A DNA stretch of 48,173 bases, taken from contig JBAJNN010000014.1 of NCBI GenBank assembly GCA_036881905.1, positions 1-48,173 of the forward strand. The letters run 5' to 3'. Numbering within the stretch: position 1 is the stretch's first letter; every line of letters starts with the position of its first letter. The notes under the pieces are model-generated. The model was not told the DNA's origin, searched no databases, and saw only the letters and a program-made list of their open reading frames with translations. Made by a program: the position numbers and the translations under genes. Below, one piece after another: positions 18,696 to 27,426 of the stretch. The stretch comes from JBAJNN01 sp036881905 (GTDB taxonomy: Bacteria; Pseudomonadota; Alphaproteobacteria; Rhizobiales; Im1).

Positions 18696-19783
18696 TGCTT
18701 TATTATTTGCTTGCCGGTCACAGCGATCAGCTGCCGGTTTTGAATGTTTTCAGATATATCACCTTCCGCACCGGAGGGGCCATTATGACCGCTTTAGCCT
18801 TCGTCTTTCTGTGCGGGCCGGGGCTGATTGCGCTGTTGCGCCTCAAGCAGGGCGCGGGCCAGCCAATTCGCCAAAGCGGCCCCGAGCGCCATCTTCTGGA
18901 AAAGCAGGGTACTCCCACCATGGGCGGGTTGATGATCCTCTCGGGCATTGTGGTGGCCACCCTTTTATGGGGCAATCCATCTAACCCTTATGTCTGGATC
19001 GTGCTTCTAGTGACTCTTAGTTTCGGCGCAGTCGGACTTTACGATGACGCCGCGAAAATCAAGGCATTTTCGACACGGGGTCTTGGCGCTCGGTCGAAGC
19101 TGGCGATTGAGTTTGCGATCGCCATTATGGCCTGCTATGGTTTTATGAAAATTGGCGATGCGCCATTGTCGAGTTCGCTGACATTCCCTTTTCTGAAGGG
19201 GATGGCGATTGATCTTGGTGGCTTCTTCGTGCTGTTCGGAGCTTTTGTCGTGGTGGGCGCCAGTAATGCCGTCAATCTCACCGACGGGCTGGACGGGCTG
19301 GCCATCGTGCCGGTCATGGTGGCGGCGGCGAGTTTCGGGCTGATCGCCTATCTAGCCGGCAATGCGGTCTTTGCCAATTACCTGCGGATCGATTTTGTAC
19401 GCGGCGCCGGCGAGCTTGCGGTGTTATGCGGCGCGATTTTGGGGGCGGGGTTGGGGTTTTTATGGTTCAATGCGCCGCCGGCCATGATCTTTATGGGCGA
19501 TACTGGCTCGCTTGCTCTCGGCGGCGCGCTTGCCGGCATAGCGGTCGCCGCCAAACATGAAATCGTTCTTGCCGTCATCGGGGGGCTTTTCGTATTGGAG
19601 GCGGTCTCGGTTATCGTGCAGGTCTTGTCGTTCAGGCTCACCGGCAGGCGGATTTTCGCCATGGCCCCGTTGCATCATCATTTCGAGCAGAAAGGCTGGA
19701 AGGAACCGACCATCGTCATTCGGTTCTGGATCATCTCGGTGGTGCTGGCACTCATTGGTCTCGCCACGCTGAAATTAAGGTGA
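18695..19783 (+). CDS. mraY: Phospho-MurNAc-pentapeptide translocase MraY
   Basis: A 362-residue, roughly ten-helix membrane enzyme that moves phospho-MurNAc-pentapeptide onto undecaprenyl phosphate to make lipid I. Signatures: GTPTMGGLMIL (about residue 73), LYDDAAK (the catalytic DDxxK near 116), NAVNLTDGLDGLAI (near 190), FMGDTGSLALGG (near 267) and the cytoplasmic PLHHHFEQKGW near 325. The length is normal. It sits between murF and murD as in most dcw operons. Confidence 0.97.
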   Translation: MLYYLLAGHSDQLPVLNVFRYITFRTGGAIMTALAFVFLCGPGLIALLRLKQGAGQPIRQSGPERHLLEKQGTPTMGGLMILSGIVVATLLWGNPSNPYVWIVLLVTLSFGAVGLYDDAAKIKAFSTRGLGARSKLAIEFAIAIMACYGFMKIGDAPLSSSLTFPFLKGMAIDLGGFFVLFGAFVVVGASNAVNLTDGLDGLAIVPVMVAAASFGLIAYLAGNAVFANYLRIDFVRGAGELAVLCGAILGAGLGFLWFNAPPAMIFMGDTGSLALGGALAGIAVAAKHEIVLAVIGGLFVLEAVSVIVQVLSFRLTGRRIFAMAPLHHHFEQKGWKEPTIVIRFWIISVVLALIGLATLKLR

Positions 19784-19789
19784 CCTGTC

Positions 19790-21187
19790 ATGATTCCGGT
19801 CAGGACATTTGCCGGAAAAACGGTTGCGGTTTTAGGGCTTGGGCTAAGCGGGCTCGCCGCCGCGCGGGCCCTTTGCGCCGGACGGGCGCGGGTTCTAGCC
19901 TGGGATGACGATGAAGAGGCGCGAAGGCGCGCCCTTGCTTGCGGAATTGCCGTCGCCGATCTGTGTCTTGCCGATCTGAGCGACGTCTGCGCTGTGGTTG
20001 CAAGCCCCGGCATTGCGCTGACCTACCCTGAACCCCACCGCATCGTCAAGCGCGCGCGCGCCGCGAATATCGAGGTGATCGGCGATACCGAACTGTTTTT
20101 CCGCGAGATTGCCGCGCAAGAGCGCAACGCTCCGATTATCTGCATCACCGGCACCAATGGCAAATCGACAACGACGGCTCTGATCGGTCATATTCTTTCA
20201 CAAGCCGGTTACGACAGCGTGGTCGGCGGCAATATCGGCCGTCCGGTTCTCGATCTGCCGGAGCCGGTTTGCGGCCGCCATTATGTTCTGGAGATGTCAT
20301 CTTATCAGATCGAGCTGACACCTAGCGTCCATCCCGATGTGGGGGTGCTGCTCAATATTTCGCCCGATCACCTTGAGCGCCACGGCAGTATGACCAATTA
20401 TGCCGCCGTGAAGGCGCGTTTGTTCTCAAGGCAAGGCAAAGCCGATACCGCCATCGTCAGTATCGATGACAACTATTCCGCCTCCATTGCCGAGCGCGCC
20501 GCCAGCCATGCGCGCATGGTTCATATTTCCGTCGCACGCTCTCTGTCCCCCGGTCTCTACGTCGAAAACGCCGTTCTGCATGATGTGATGCATGGCAAGG
20601 AGGCGGCCTGCGTCGCCTTGACCGGCATTGTCTCCTTACGCGGGGTGCATAACTGGGAAAATGCCGCCGCCGCTTATGCCACGGCGCGGGCGCTTGACCT
20701 GACGCCGGATGCCATCGGTCGTGCTTTGCGGACCTTCCCCGGTTTGCCCCACCGTATGGAAGAGGTCAAACGGCGGGGCCATGTGGTGTTTGTCAATGAT
20801 TCCAAAGCCACCAACGCCAATGCGGCGTCTTACGCATTATCCGCCTTTGAACGCATTTACTGGATTGTCGGCGGTCTGCCTAAGGCCGGTGGAATCGAGA
20901 GTCTGAAGGCATTTTTTCCCCGTATTGTCCGGGCCTATCTGATCGGCAAGGCGGCGGGTGACTTCGCCAAGTCTTTTGAAGGTCGCGTCAACTATATTGT
21001 GAGTGGCACCCTTGACAGGGCCGTTGTTCAGGCAACAAGAGATGCCAGCGCCGACAAGGCCGCGGAGGCGGTGGTTTTGCTGTCTCCGGCCTGTGCCTCT
21101 TTCGACCAGTTCAACGATTTCGAGGCTCGTGGCGCCGCCTTCCGCAACGCTGTCGGCACTCTCTCCGAATCTCCGATGAATGCGTAA
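19790..21187 (+). CDS. murD: UDP-MurNAc-L-alanine:D-glutamate ligase
   Basis: A 465-residue Mur ligase adding D-glutamate to UDP-MurNAc-L-Ala. Motifs: VLGLGLSGLAAARAL (N-terminal UDP-binding Rossmann-like fold), ITGTNGKSTTTALIGH (P-loop near residue 120), GGNIGRPVLD, EMSSYQIEL, NISPDHLERHG, FPGLPHRME, FVNDSKATNA and LLSPACASFDQF. An AAGGTGA ribosome site lies five bases before the ATG. It is six bases from mraY. Membrane spans are absent; it acts in the cytoplasm. Confidence 0.97.
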   Translation: MIPVRTFAGKTVAVLGLGLSGLAAARALCAGRARVLAWDDDEEARRRALACGIAVADLCLADLSDVCAVVASPGIALTYPEPHRIVKRARAANIEVIGDTELFFREIAAQERNAPIICITGTNGKSTTTALIGHILSQAGYDSVVGGNIGRPVLDLPEPVCGRHYVLEMSSYQIELTPSVHPDVGVLLNISPDHLERHGSMTNYAAVKARLFSRQGKADTAIVSIDDNYSASIAERAASHARMVHISVARSLSPGLYVENAVLHDVMHGKEAACVALTGIVSLRGVHNWENAAAAYATARALDLTPDAIGRALRTFPGLPHRMEEVKRRGHVVFVNDSKATNANAASYALSAFERIYWIVGGLPKAGGIESLKAFFPRIVRAYLIGKAAGDFAKSFEGRVNYIVSGTLDRAVVQATRDASADKAAEAVVLLSPACASFDQFNDFEARGAAFRNAVGTLSESPMNA

Positions 21188-21221
21188 CGGGTAGGGTGAG
21201 CTTGATGCGGGAGACTCTCAC

Positions 21222-22364
21222 ATGAGCCTGATTACGCGCAAGGATCGTGGCCTGCTTGCCCGTTGGTGGTTCACCATCGATCGCCCGCTGCTGGCGGGGG
21301 TGTTGATTCTCATCGCTCTGGGCGCCATGCTGTCCATGGCGGCCAGCCCGCCGGTCGCCATACGATTGGACCTGTCCCCCTTCTTTTTGCTCAAACGCCA
21401 TCTGCTTTACGCCGGGCTTGCCGCGATCATTATGATCGTGGTCTCGTTTCTCACCCCGCGGCAAATGCGCGGGGCATGTTTGATTATTTTGCTCGCGGGG
21501 CTGGTCATGATGGGTCTTGCCCTAATGATAGGGCATGAGATCAAGGGGGCAAGGCGATGGATCGATATCGGTCTCTTGTCGTTCCAGCCGTCGGAATGCG
21601 TCAAGCCGGCCTTTATCGTCCTGACGGCATGGTTTTTGACCCGGCATCGACGGCATAAGAGCGGCGTCGCCCTGTTGACCGCCTGTGGCCTCATGACTGT
21701 CGTTCTAGGGCTTTTGGTGCTGCAACCGGATTATGGGCAGACTATTCTGATCGGCATGGTTTGGCTTGAACTGTTGCTCTTAACCGGACTCTCCTGGTTC
21801 TGGATCGCCGGTATCGGGCTTGCCGGTTTGGGTGGGCTTGCCCTCGCTTATGTCACGGTCAGTCACTTTGCCTCGCGCATCGACCGATTTTTAAACCCCG
21901 GCAGCGGCGACACCTATCAGATTGACACTGCCGCCGATGCATTTAGACATGGTGGCCTGTTTGGCGTCGGGCCAGGCAGCGGAACGGTCAAAAACGCTCT
22001 GCCCGATTCTTATGCCGACTTCGTATTTGCGGTGGCCGGTGAAGAATTCGGGTTGATCGCCTGTCTCGTGCTTTTGGGTCTGTTTGCCTTTGTGGTCGTC
22101 CGCGGTTTGCGTCATGGGGTGCGCGCGCATGATCCGTTTGCCGCCCTCGCCGTCATCGGCCTGGTCTCGGTCTTCGGGTTTCAGGCCGCGATCAATATGG
22201 CGGTCAATGTTTCGCTCCTGCCTGCCAAGGGCATGACATTACCGTTTATTTCCTACGGCGGTACATCACTTGTCTCCATGGGTTTCGCCATGGGGCTCGT
22301 CATGGGGCTGACGCGCCGACGGCCGACGGGGAAGGCTGGGTCATATGGCTCACTGGTGGGATAA
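21222..22364 (+). CDS. ftsW: Septal peptidoglycan glycosyltransferase FtsW
   Basis: A 380-residue SEDS-family polytopic membrane protein that polymerises lipid II at the septum with FtsI. The order of hydrophobic segments fits ten helices. Diagnostic stretches: GARRWIDIGLLSFQPSE (with the pocket residues of the SEDS core), QPDYGQTILIG, FLNPGSGDTYQ, AVAGEEFGLI, and the C-terminal NVSLLPAKGMTLPFISYGG. A GGGAG ribosome site precedes the ATG at 21222. There is a 34-bp gap from murD. It is distinguished from RodA mainly by its place in the dcw cluster. Confidence 0.95.
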   Translation: MSLITRKDRGLLARWWFTIDRPLLAGVLILIALGAMLSMAASPPVAIRLDLSPFFLLKRHLLYAGLAAIIMIVVSFLTPRQMRGACLIILLAGLVMMGLALMIGHEIKGARRWIDIGLLSFQPSECVKPAFIVLTAWFLTRHRRHKSGVALLTACGLMTVVLGLLVLQPDYGQTILIGMVWLELLLLTGLSWFWIAGIGLAGLGGLALAYVTVSHFASRIDRFLNPGSGDTYQIDTAADAFRHGGLFGVGPGSGTVKNALPDSYADFVFAVAGEEFGLIACLVLLGLFAFVVVRGLRHGVRAHDPFAALAVIGLVSVFGFQAAINMAVNVSLLPAKGMTLPFISYGGTSLVSMGFAMGLVMGLTRRRPTGKAGSYGSLVG

Positions 22365-22372
22365 TATCGGGC

Positions 22373-23530
22373 ATGAGGCTGCAAGCGCTGAACAGTCACG
22401 GGCCGGTCAGGCGCAAAACCATCGTGCTGGCGGCGGGGGGTACCGGCGGCCATCTGTTCTGCGCCGAGGCGCTTGGCAAAATCCTAGGTGAACGGGGCTT
22501 CGACGTCTACCTCATGACGGACCGACGTGGGGGCGAATACGCCCGATGCTTCCCCTCAGTCCATGTTTTTGTGATCCCCTCGGCCACGATCACGCTGCGG
22601 CGTCCGTTGCGGATTCCAGGCCAGCTCTGGCGACTTGTTCGGGGTTATTTTGAAGCCCACAGAGTATTGAAAGCGCTTCATCCCGTTGGAGTCATGGGCT
22701 TTGGCGGATATCCGTCGATTCCGCCTTTATTGGCAGCATGGCGTGAGGGGATGCCGATTTTTATCCATGAACAAAACGCCGTCATGGGGCGAGCCAATCG
22801 CTTCATGGCCCCTTATGCCCGTCTTGTCGCCACCGGATTTCCAGAAGTCCTCAAGCTCGCGCCGTGGCATAAGGAAAGATGTATTTTTACCAGCAATCCG
22901 GTGCGCGAGGCTGTGCATGAGGCAGCTAAAACACCTTATCATGCCGCGGAAAAATCGGGACGGTTCAATTTGCTCGTCTTTGGCGGCAGCCAGGGAACGA
23001 AGGTCTTCTGTGATGTGATCCCGAAGGCTCTTGCCCGTTTACCTGATGTGATACGTCGTGAGCTGAAAGTGGTCCAGCAATGTCGGCGCGAGGATGTGGA
23101 AACGGTGCGTGGAGATTACGTCGATGCCGGAATCGAAGCGGAGGCGGCGCCATTTTACCATGACCTTCCCCGACATATGGCGCAGGCGCATCTGGTGGTG
23201 GCGCGCGCCGGCGCATCCACGGTAACCGAACTTGGTGTCATCGGGCGTCCGGCGATTTTGGTGCCGTTGCCCGATGCCCTCGATCGCGACCAGCTCATGA
23301 ATGCTCAAGTCTTCGTCGGAGGCGGCGGGGGCTGGCTCGTCGAGCAAGAGCACTTTACCGACGATAAATTTGCCGATCTTATCATGTGGCTTTATCGCAA
23401 CCGGCAAGAATTGGAGGTTGCCGCCCATTGCGCGCGCCGGTTTTCCGTGCCTGACGCAACAATACGCCTTGCTGAGGCCATAAGGCGCGAAATCGCCGTT
23501 CTGGAAACTCAGGATGGCTTGAGGGGATGA
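22373..23530 (+). CDS. murG: UDP-GlcNAc:lipid I N-acetylglucosaminyltransferase MurG
   Basis: A 385-residue GT-B glycosyltransferase that converts lipid I to lipid II at the inner face of the membrane. Motifs: VLAAGGTGGHLFCAEAL (N-terminal donor/acceptor loop), GFGGYPSIPPLLA, IHEQNAVMGRANR, VFGGSQGTKVF, and VARAGASTVTELGVIGRPA with LPDALDRDQLMNA (UDP-GlcNAc site). It starts eight bases after ftsW. It is the last dcw gene seen here; murC, which usually follows, is absent, and a short unknown reading frame overlaps its stop. Confidence 0.96.
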   Translation: MRLQALNSHGPVRRKTIVLAAGGTGGHLFCAEALGKILGERGFDVYLMTDRRGGEYARCFPSVHVFVIPSATITLRRPLRIPGQLWRLVRGYFEAHRVLKALHPVGVMGFGGYPSIPPLLAAWREGMPIFIHEQNAVMGRANRFMAPYARLVATGFPEVLKLAPWHKERCIFTSNPVREAVHEAAKTPYHAAEKSGRFNLLVFGGSQGTKVFCDVIPKALARLPDVIRRELKVVQQCRREDVETVRGDYVDAGIEAEAAPFYHDLPRHMAQAHLVVARAGASTVTELGVIGRPAILVPLPDALDRDQLMNAQVFVGGGGGWLVEQEHFTDDKFADLIMWLYRNRQELEVAAHCARRFSVPDATIRLAEAIRREIAVLETQDGLRG

Positions 23531-23796
23531 ATGACGACGTTTCACCCGGTGTTCGAATCGAACCGACCGTATCGGGATTCATGGCGGGGGCCAATCCCGT
23601 GGCAAAGCGAACCCAGGCGCGGTTTCTTGCCGATCATTCTTTAAAAAAATACAAGCTGATGCCCGCAACGACCATGTTGGGAGATGGAAGCCCGGATAAT
23701 CCGCTGTTTAAGAATAATTTCTGCTTTGGTCATTTCAATGCTTGGCATGGCGTCCGAAGCTTTGCTATATGGCGGCGTGACGATGTTACCCTTTAA
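23527..23796 (+). CDS. Short reading frame coupled to murG, unknown
   Basis: An 89-codon frame whose ATG overlaps the murG TGA by four bases (ATGA), the same coupling seen through the operon. The product is mixed and not hydrophobic; residues 24-46 are basic. It shows no similarity to MurC, which would be expected here. It contains no motif I recognise. The base composition is less regular than in the dcw genes, with a run of A near 23645. It may be a chance frame, or the scar left by a rearrangement that removed the rest of the cluster. Confidence 0.25.
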   Translation: MNDDVSPGVRIEPTVSGFMAGANPVAKRTQARFLADHSLKKYKLMPATTMLGDGSPDNPLFKNNFCFGHFNAWHGVRSFAIWRRDDVTL

Positions 23797-23822
23797 TGAA
23801 AGATCGTGAATGTCCGGTTTGG

Positions 23823-23898
23823 TCCCCGGTAGCTCAGTTGGTAGAGCAAGCGGCTGTTAACCGCTGGGTCGCTGGTTCGAGTCCAGCCCGGGGAGCCA
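23823..23898 (+). tRNA. tRNA-Asn (anticodon GTT)
   Basis: A 76-base cloverleaf. The acceptor stem TCCCCGG pairs with CCGGGGA. The D-arm is AGCTCAGTTGGTAGAGC. The anticodon stem-loop GCGGCTGTTAACCGC has GTT at the centre, and the T-arm is GCTGGTTCGAGTCCAGC. The discriminator is G followed by an encoded CCA. The structure is fully intact. It marks the border between the dcw cluster and the decayed 24-26 kb block. Confidence 0.97.
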
Positions 23899-24283
23899 TA
23901 TCGGCGCCTGCCGGGCACCGGAGCGGTGTGCCGCGCAAAGCCGAAAAAAGCCTTAGCTTTCCGACCACATGATATTGTCTTTTAGGGTTGATAGACTTCT
24001 ATTCCGCCGGTGACGGCCTGTCTCTTGAAAACATGTTCGCCTTTGCCGAGTCAGGTCGTCGAAGCTTGCGAAACGCGGCTTGATTCATGGACCTTTACCC
24101 TACACAGTCGGTCCTTCACAGCCGCCGCCAACAGAGCCTAAGTAAGGTAGAGGTCTCATTCAGCCCGTATGGATCAAACGATTGCACGTCACCTTGGGAA
24201 CGCCCATTTTAAGGCTTTGACGCCGGCGGGATCGGACGCCAGAAGCCAAAACACTACAGTTGAAAACAAGGCGATTCGCAGCC
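23899..24283 (+). other. Gene-free stretch downstream of tRNA-Asn
   Basis: This 385-bp stretch has no convincing reading frame on either strand, no RNA fold I recognise, and no obvious copy of the tRNA 3' end that would mark an attachment site. It precedes the 3' end of the broken alaX gene. Confidence 0.5.
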
Positions 24284-25022
24284 TCATCTCCTCCCTCCAT
24301 CCAACGAATAGCTTATCTTCAACCTGTCTTTTTTTCTTTTGACTCTGGTAATCTGGAGCCCCGTCAACTCTGAGGTTGAGCGCATATGAGTTCCACCACA
24401 CGGCAAGGCTTTATAGTCGCCAATGCGAACGGTCCTCGTCGGCGTGTCCTTCGGGATGAACGGCGCCAGATCCGGCCGTCTCGCGCTGACGTCATTGAAG
24501 TTGGACATAACGGCGCAAACGCTTCTGTCGGCTTCGATGTCCGCGACAATTTTTTCATTCACAGCATCAATAAGCCCGGCTAACGCAATGTGCGATTCAT
24601 CGATGAACTCGACATGCGCTCCCTCATTGAAGTGGTATCCCTTTATTGGAATAAGTCGAGGATGCATCGTTTCGAGAATATGGCCAACCAGATGGCCGGC
24701 GGTATGAAGCCTTGCGTTTCGAATGCGGCGGGGCTTGTCGACGACCAACCTGGCCGGAACATCATTTTCGACGGCCTCAAAATGTGCCTTTGGTACAAAG
24801 TGCTGAACGGTGCCGTTGAGAGCTCCCACAAAAATTACGGGAATTTCTTGTCCCGCGACGAAAATATACCCGCTATCCGACGGCTGCCCTCCCCCCTTGC
24901 GGATAAAAAATTGTTTGATCCAGCTCTATATAGCCCCCTTTTTCTCCGCGCCCTTTACCAATAACCGTAGCTTCGCCGGTGAATCGATAGGGATCATTCA
25001 GATATTGCAGGTTGGTCGGCAT
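24284..25022 (-). pseudogene. alaX: Alanyl-tRNA editing protein AlaX, frameshifted
   Basis: AlaX proteins are free-standing relatives of the AlaRS editing domain and hydrolyse mischarged Ser- or Gly-tRNA-Ala. The N-terminal part starts at the ATG at 25020-25022 and reads TGEATVIGKG and LDQTIFYPQGG. The rest, in another frame, has the zinc motifs ARLHTAGHL (HxxxH) and LPCGGTH (CxxxH), plus IKGYHFNEGAHVEF. A single extra G in a run of six (24891-24896 on the plus strand) separates the two halves. With five G the protein reads on as PQGGGQPSDSGYI for about 245 residues, the normal length. This is either a recent frameshift, a phase-variable tract or a sequencing error; everything else in the gene is intact. 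Confidence 0.75.
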
Positions 25023-25081
25023 GGTTTTTTCTCTTGCGCTGTTGACAACGGGTTGTATTTCACCTCCTTGCCAGAGTTTTT

Positions 25082-25936
25082 TCAACTCCACATCATCAGC
25101 GGTTCATTATCCGACACCAAGCCAATGACGCTCGACCACGTCACTCTCGACCCCTTTTTGATTTCCTCGATCGCATAGTCCCCTTTGAGAATAAAAGATA
25201 ATCAACTCATCCAACTGCGTCTTGATGCAGACAACCGACTCTGGCAGCGGGTCATGTTTCAAACCATAACTGCCCGGGTTTCGCGTTTTTTCATATTCGG
25301 CTTTAGCAGGCCAAACATCCCAAAGCGTGAGTTCTCCACTTTTTCCAGCGACCAAAAGATAGGTATTTGCGGCGAGTTAGCCGGAAAGATGTTGAGCATC
25401 CGATTCACCCGGCGTATCCCAAGCCGGAACATCGGTTGTGCGGCTCGGCCGCCGAACTCTCACCGAAACGACGAACAAGCCCCGCAAACATCTTGGCTCC
25501 GCCGAGCTTGCCGAGCATGAAACCCGACGGCCATAGCTCATCCATTTCCAACGGGAGCTTATCGATAGGGCTTAGATATGGAGCACCACTGCCCCTAAGC
25601 TCTTCGTATCCACTCAACAGACATTTCCGCATATCGGACCTGACTTGCCTGTGATGCCTGACACTCAAAAAATGCCTGACCAACTCTTTCAATCTTGGGT
25701 GCGTTGGCATGGCGGCCATGCTGTTTGCTGTTCACCAACCGACCGGAAAGTTCAACGGACAACTCTTTGCCGCAATAGTCCGGGATATGCACCGCCGCAA
25801 TTTCCTTTCTTATAAGGCACTTAATATCCTCAAGACGCACCCCGTTCGCCGCACGATAAGAGAGTCTTCGTGCCGTGGCATGTGTATATGCCCATTCTTT
25901 TCCGGCCGTTATTGTCCAAATGCGGTCACTTGCCAT
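25082..25936 (-). pseudogene. Multiply frameshifted gene of unknown function
   Basis: A leftward coding remnant between the M20 amidohydrolase and alaX. It begins at the ATG at 25934-25936 (MASDRIWTITAGKEWAYTHA ... EDIKCLIRKEIAAVHIPDY). It switches frame near 25680 (RSDMRKCLLSGYEELRG, then WPSGFMLGKLGGAKMF) and again near 25400 (GELTLWDVWPAKAEYEK, then LPESVVCIKTQLDELIIFY). After one more shift near 25195 it ends GSRVTWSSVIGLVSDNEPLM before a stop at 25082. The pieces look protein-like and keep the same order and direction, so I treat them as one gene of about 280 residues with at least three indels. I do not recognise the family. Confidence 0.5.
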
Positions 25937-25970
25937 CGCCGGACGTCATCTCTTTTATGTATCTTCGTTC

Positions 25971-27146
25971 CTATTCGCCTTTGGCCGGCATGGCCTTTTC
26001 CACCAACTTCACCCAATAGGAACAGCCAACGGGAATGGCCTCGTCGTTGAAATCGTATTTCGGATTGTGCAATCCGGCGGTATCACCGTTGCCCAGAAAC
26101 ATGAACGCCCCTGGCCGCGCTTGCAACATGTAGGAAAAATCCTCCCCGCCCATCGCCGGCGGTGTGTTCCTGTCAATCTGGGGCTCACCGGCAATATCGG
26201 CAGCGACATCGGCGGCAAAGGTGGTCTGCACGGCATGGTTGACCACCATCGGATAGCCGCGTTCATAGTTGAGGGTTGCCCGGGCGCCAAAGGCGGCGGC
26301 CTGATGAGACACGATCTTGTTCATGCGTTCTTCCACCAAATCGCGGATTTCAGGGTTGAGAGTCCGAGCCGTCCCTTTAAGCTGCGCTGTTTGAGCAATG
26401 ACGTTATGAGCCTCGCCACAGCGCAAAACCGTGACCGAGACCACCACCCGTTCGAGCGGATCGACATTGCGCGAGACGATCGATTGCAGGGACTGAATCA
26501 GGCTGGCCGCGACGAGAGCCGGATCGGTGCCCTTATGGGGTTTTGCGGCGTGAGCGCCGAAGCCTTCGATATCTATGGTAAAAATATCCGCCGTCGCCGT
26601 GCATGGCCCGGCGCGAATCGCAAACGACCCCACAGGCCAGCCCGGCCAGTTATGCATGCCATAGACCTCCACGATTCCGAATCGTTCCATCAAACCGTCA
26701 TCGACCATGAGCTTTCCGCCGCCACCGCATTCTTCGGCCGGCTGGAAAACCACCACCGCCGTCCCGTCGAAATTGCGGGTCTCGCAGAGATATTTCGCGG
26801 CGCCGAGCAGCATGGCGGTGTGCCCGTCATGGCCGCAGGCATGCATAAGACCGTCGGTTTTGGAAGCATGGGGCAGGCCGGTTTGTTCCCGGATCGGCAG
26901 GGCGTCCATATCGGCGCGCAAACCAACCACCTGGCCGCTGGCCGTTTCACGCCCCTTGATCACGCCGACAACGCCGGTGCGCCCGATTCCCTCAACCACC
27001 TCGTCGCAACCGAATGAGCGCAGCTTATCGGCGACAAACTCCGCGGTGCGGTGCACCTCGAACATCAATTCGGGGTGGGCGTGAATATCTCGACGCCACG
27101 CTGCAATCTCGCCAGCCATCTCATGAAAACGATTGACAATAGGCAT
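25971..27146 (-). CDS. M20-family metal-dependent amidohydrolase (hippurate hydrolase-like)
   Basis: A 391-residue M20D peptidase-like amidohydrolase (HipO/AmhX group), cleaving N-acyl or related amide bonds of amino acids; the substrate cannot be named. Motifs: RRDIHAHPEL at the N-terminus, GLRADMDALPI, HACGHDGHTAMLLGAA (metal-binding Cys/His near residue 100), QPAEECGGGGK (the Glu-Glu metal/base pair near 130), HNWPGWPVG, GFGAHAAKPHKGTDP (dimerisation/lid domain) and GGEDFSYML (metal Glu near 350). I start at the ATG at 27144-27146, with GGAGAG just upstream; an ATG four codons earlier lacks a ribosome site. It appears intact while both downstream genes are broken. Confidence 0.92.
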   Translation of the reverse strand: MPIVNRFHEMAGEIAAWRRDIHAHPELMFEVHRTAEFVADKLRSFGCDEVVEGIGRTGVVGVIKGRETASGQVVGLRADMDALPIREQTGLPHASKTDGLMHACGHDGHTAMLLGAAKYLCETRNFDGTAVVVFQPAEECGGGGKLMVDDGLMERFGIVEVYGMHNWPGWPVGSFAIRAGPCTATADIFTIDIEGFGAHAAKPHKGTDPALVAASLIQSLQSIVSRNVDPLERVVVSVTVLRCGEAHNVIAQTAQLKGTARTLNPEIRDLVEERMNKIVSHQAAAFGARATLNYERGYPMVVNHAVQTTFAADVAADIAGEPQIDRNTPPAMGGEDFSYMLQARPGAFMFLGNGDTAGLHNPKYDFNDEAIPVGCSYWVKLVEKAMPAKGE

Positions 27147-27426
27147 GATTCTCTCCATGTGACTGTCTGCATAACAAAACAATATATCGCATTTTTCACC
27201 ATGTCAAAACATCTGGAACAATCGCTCTCCCATCGCATGATTTCGGATTTTGGAAGTCCAAGCGGGTTGAAGGCGCAAATAACGATCCGTGTTCGAGCAA
27301 GAGGAAGACCGGCGGAAGAGCCCATAACGCCAAGGGTATAGTCCAGGTGTTGCGGGGATTGTCTTGAGTCTTGAATTCAGGGGCCGCGCACGGTATGATC
27401 GCCGCGTCGGGGGAGAGGGAATAGTA

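Noticed and set aside
25875..27017. A 380-codon rightward frame opposite the M20 amidohydrolase
   Set aside because: It is the complement of a gene with complete metal-binding motifs and shows no motif of its own.
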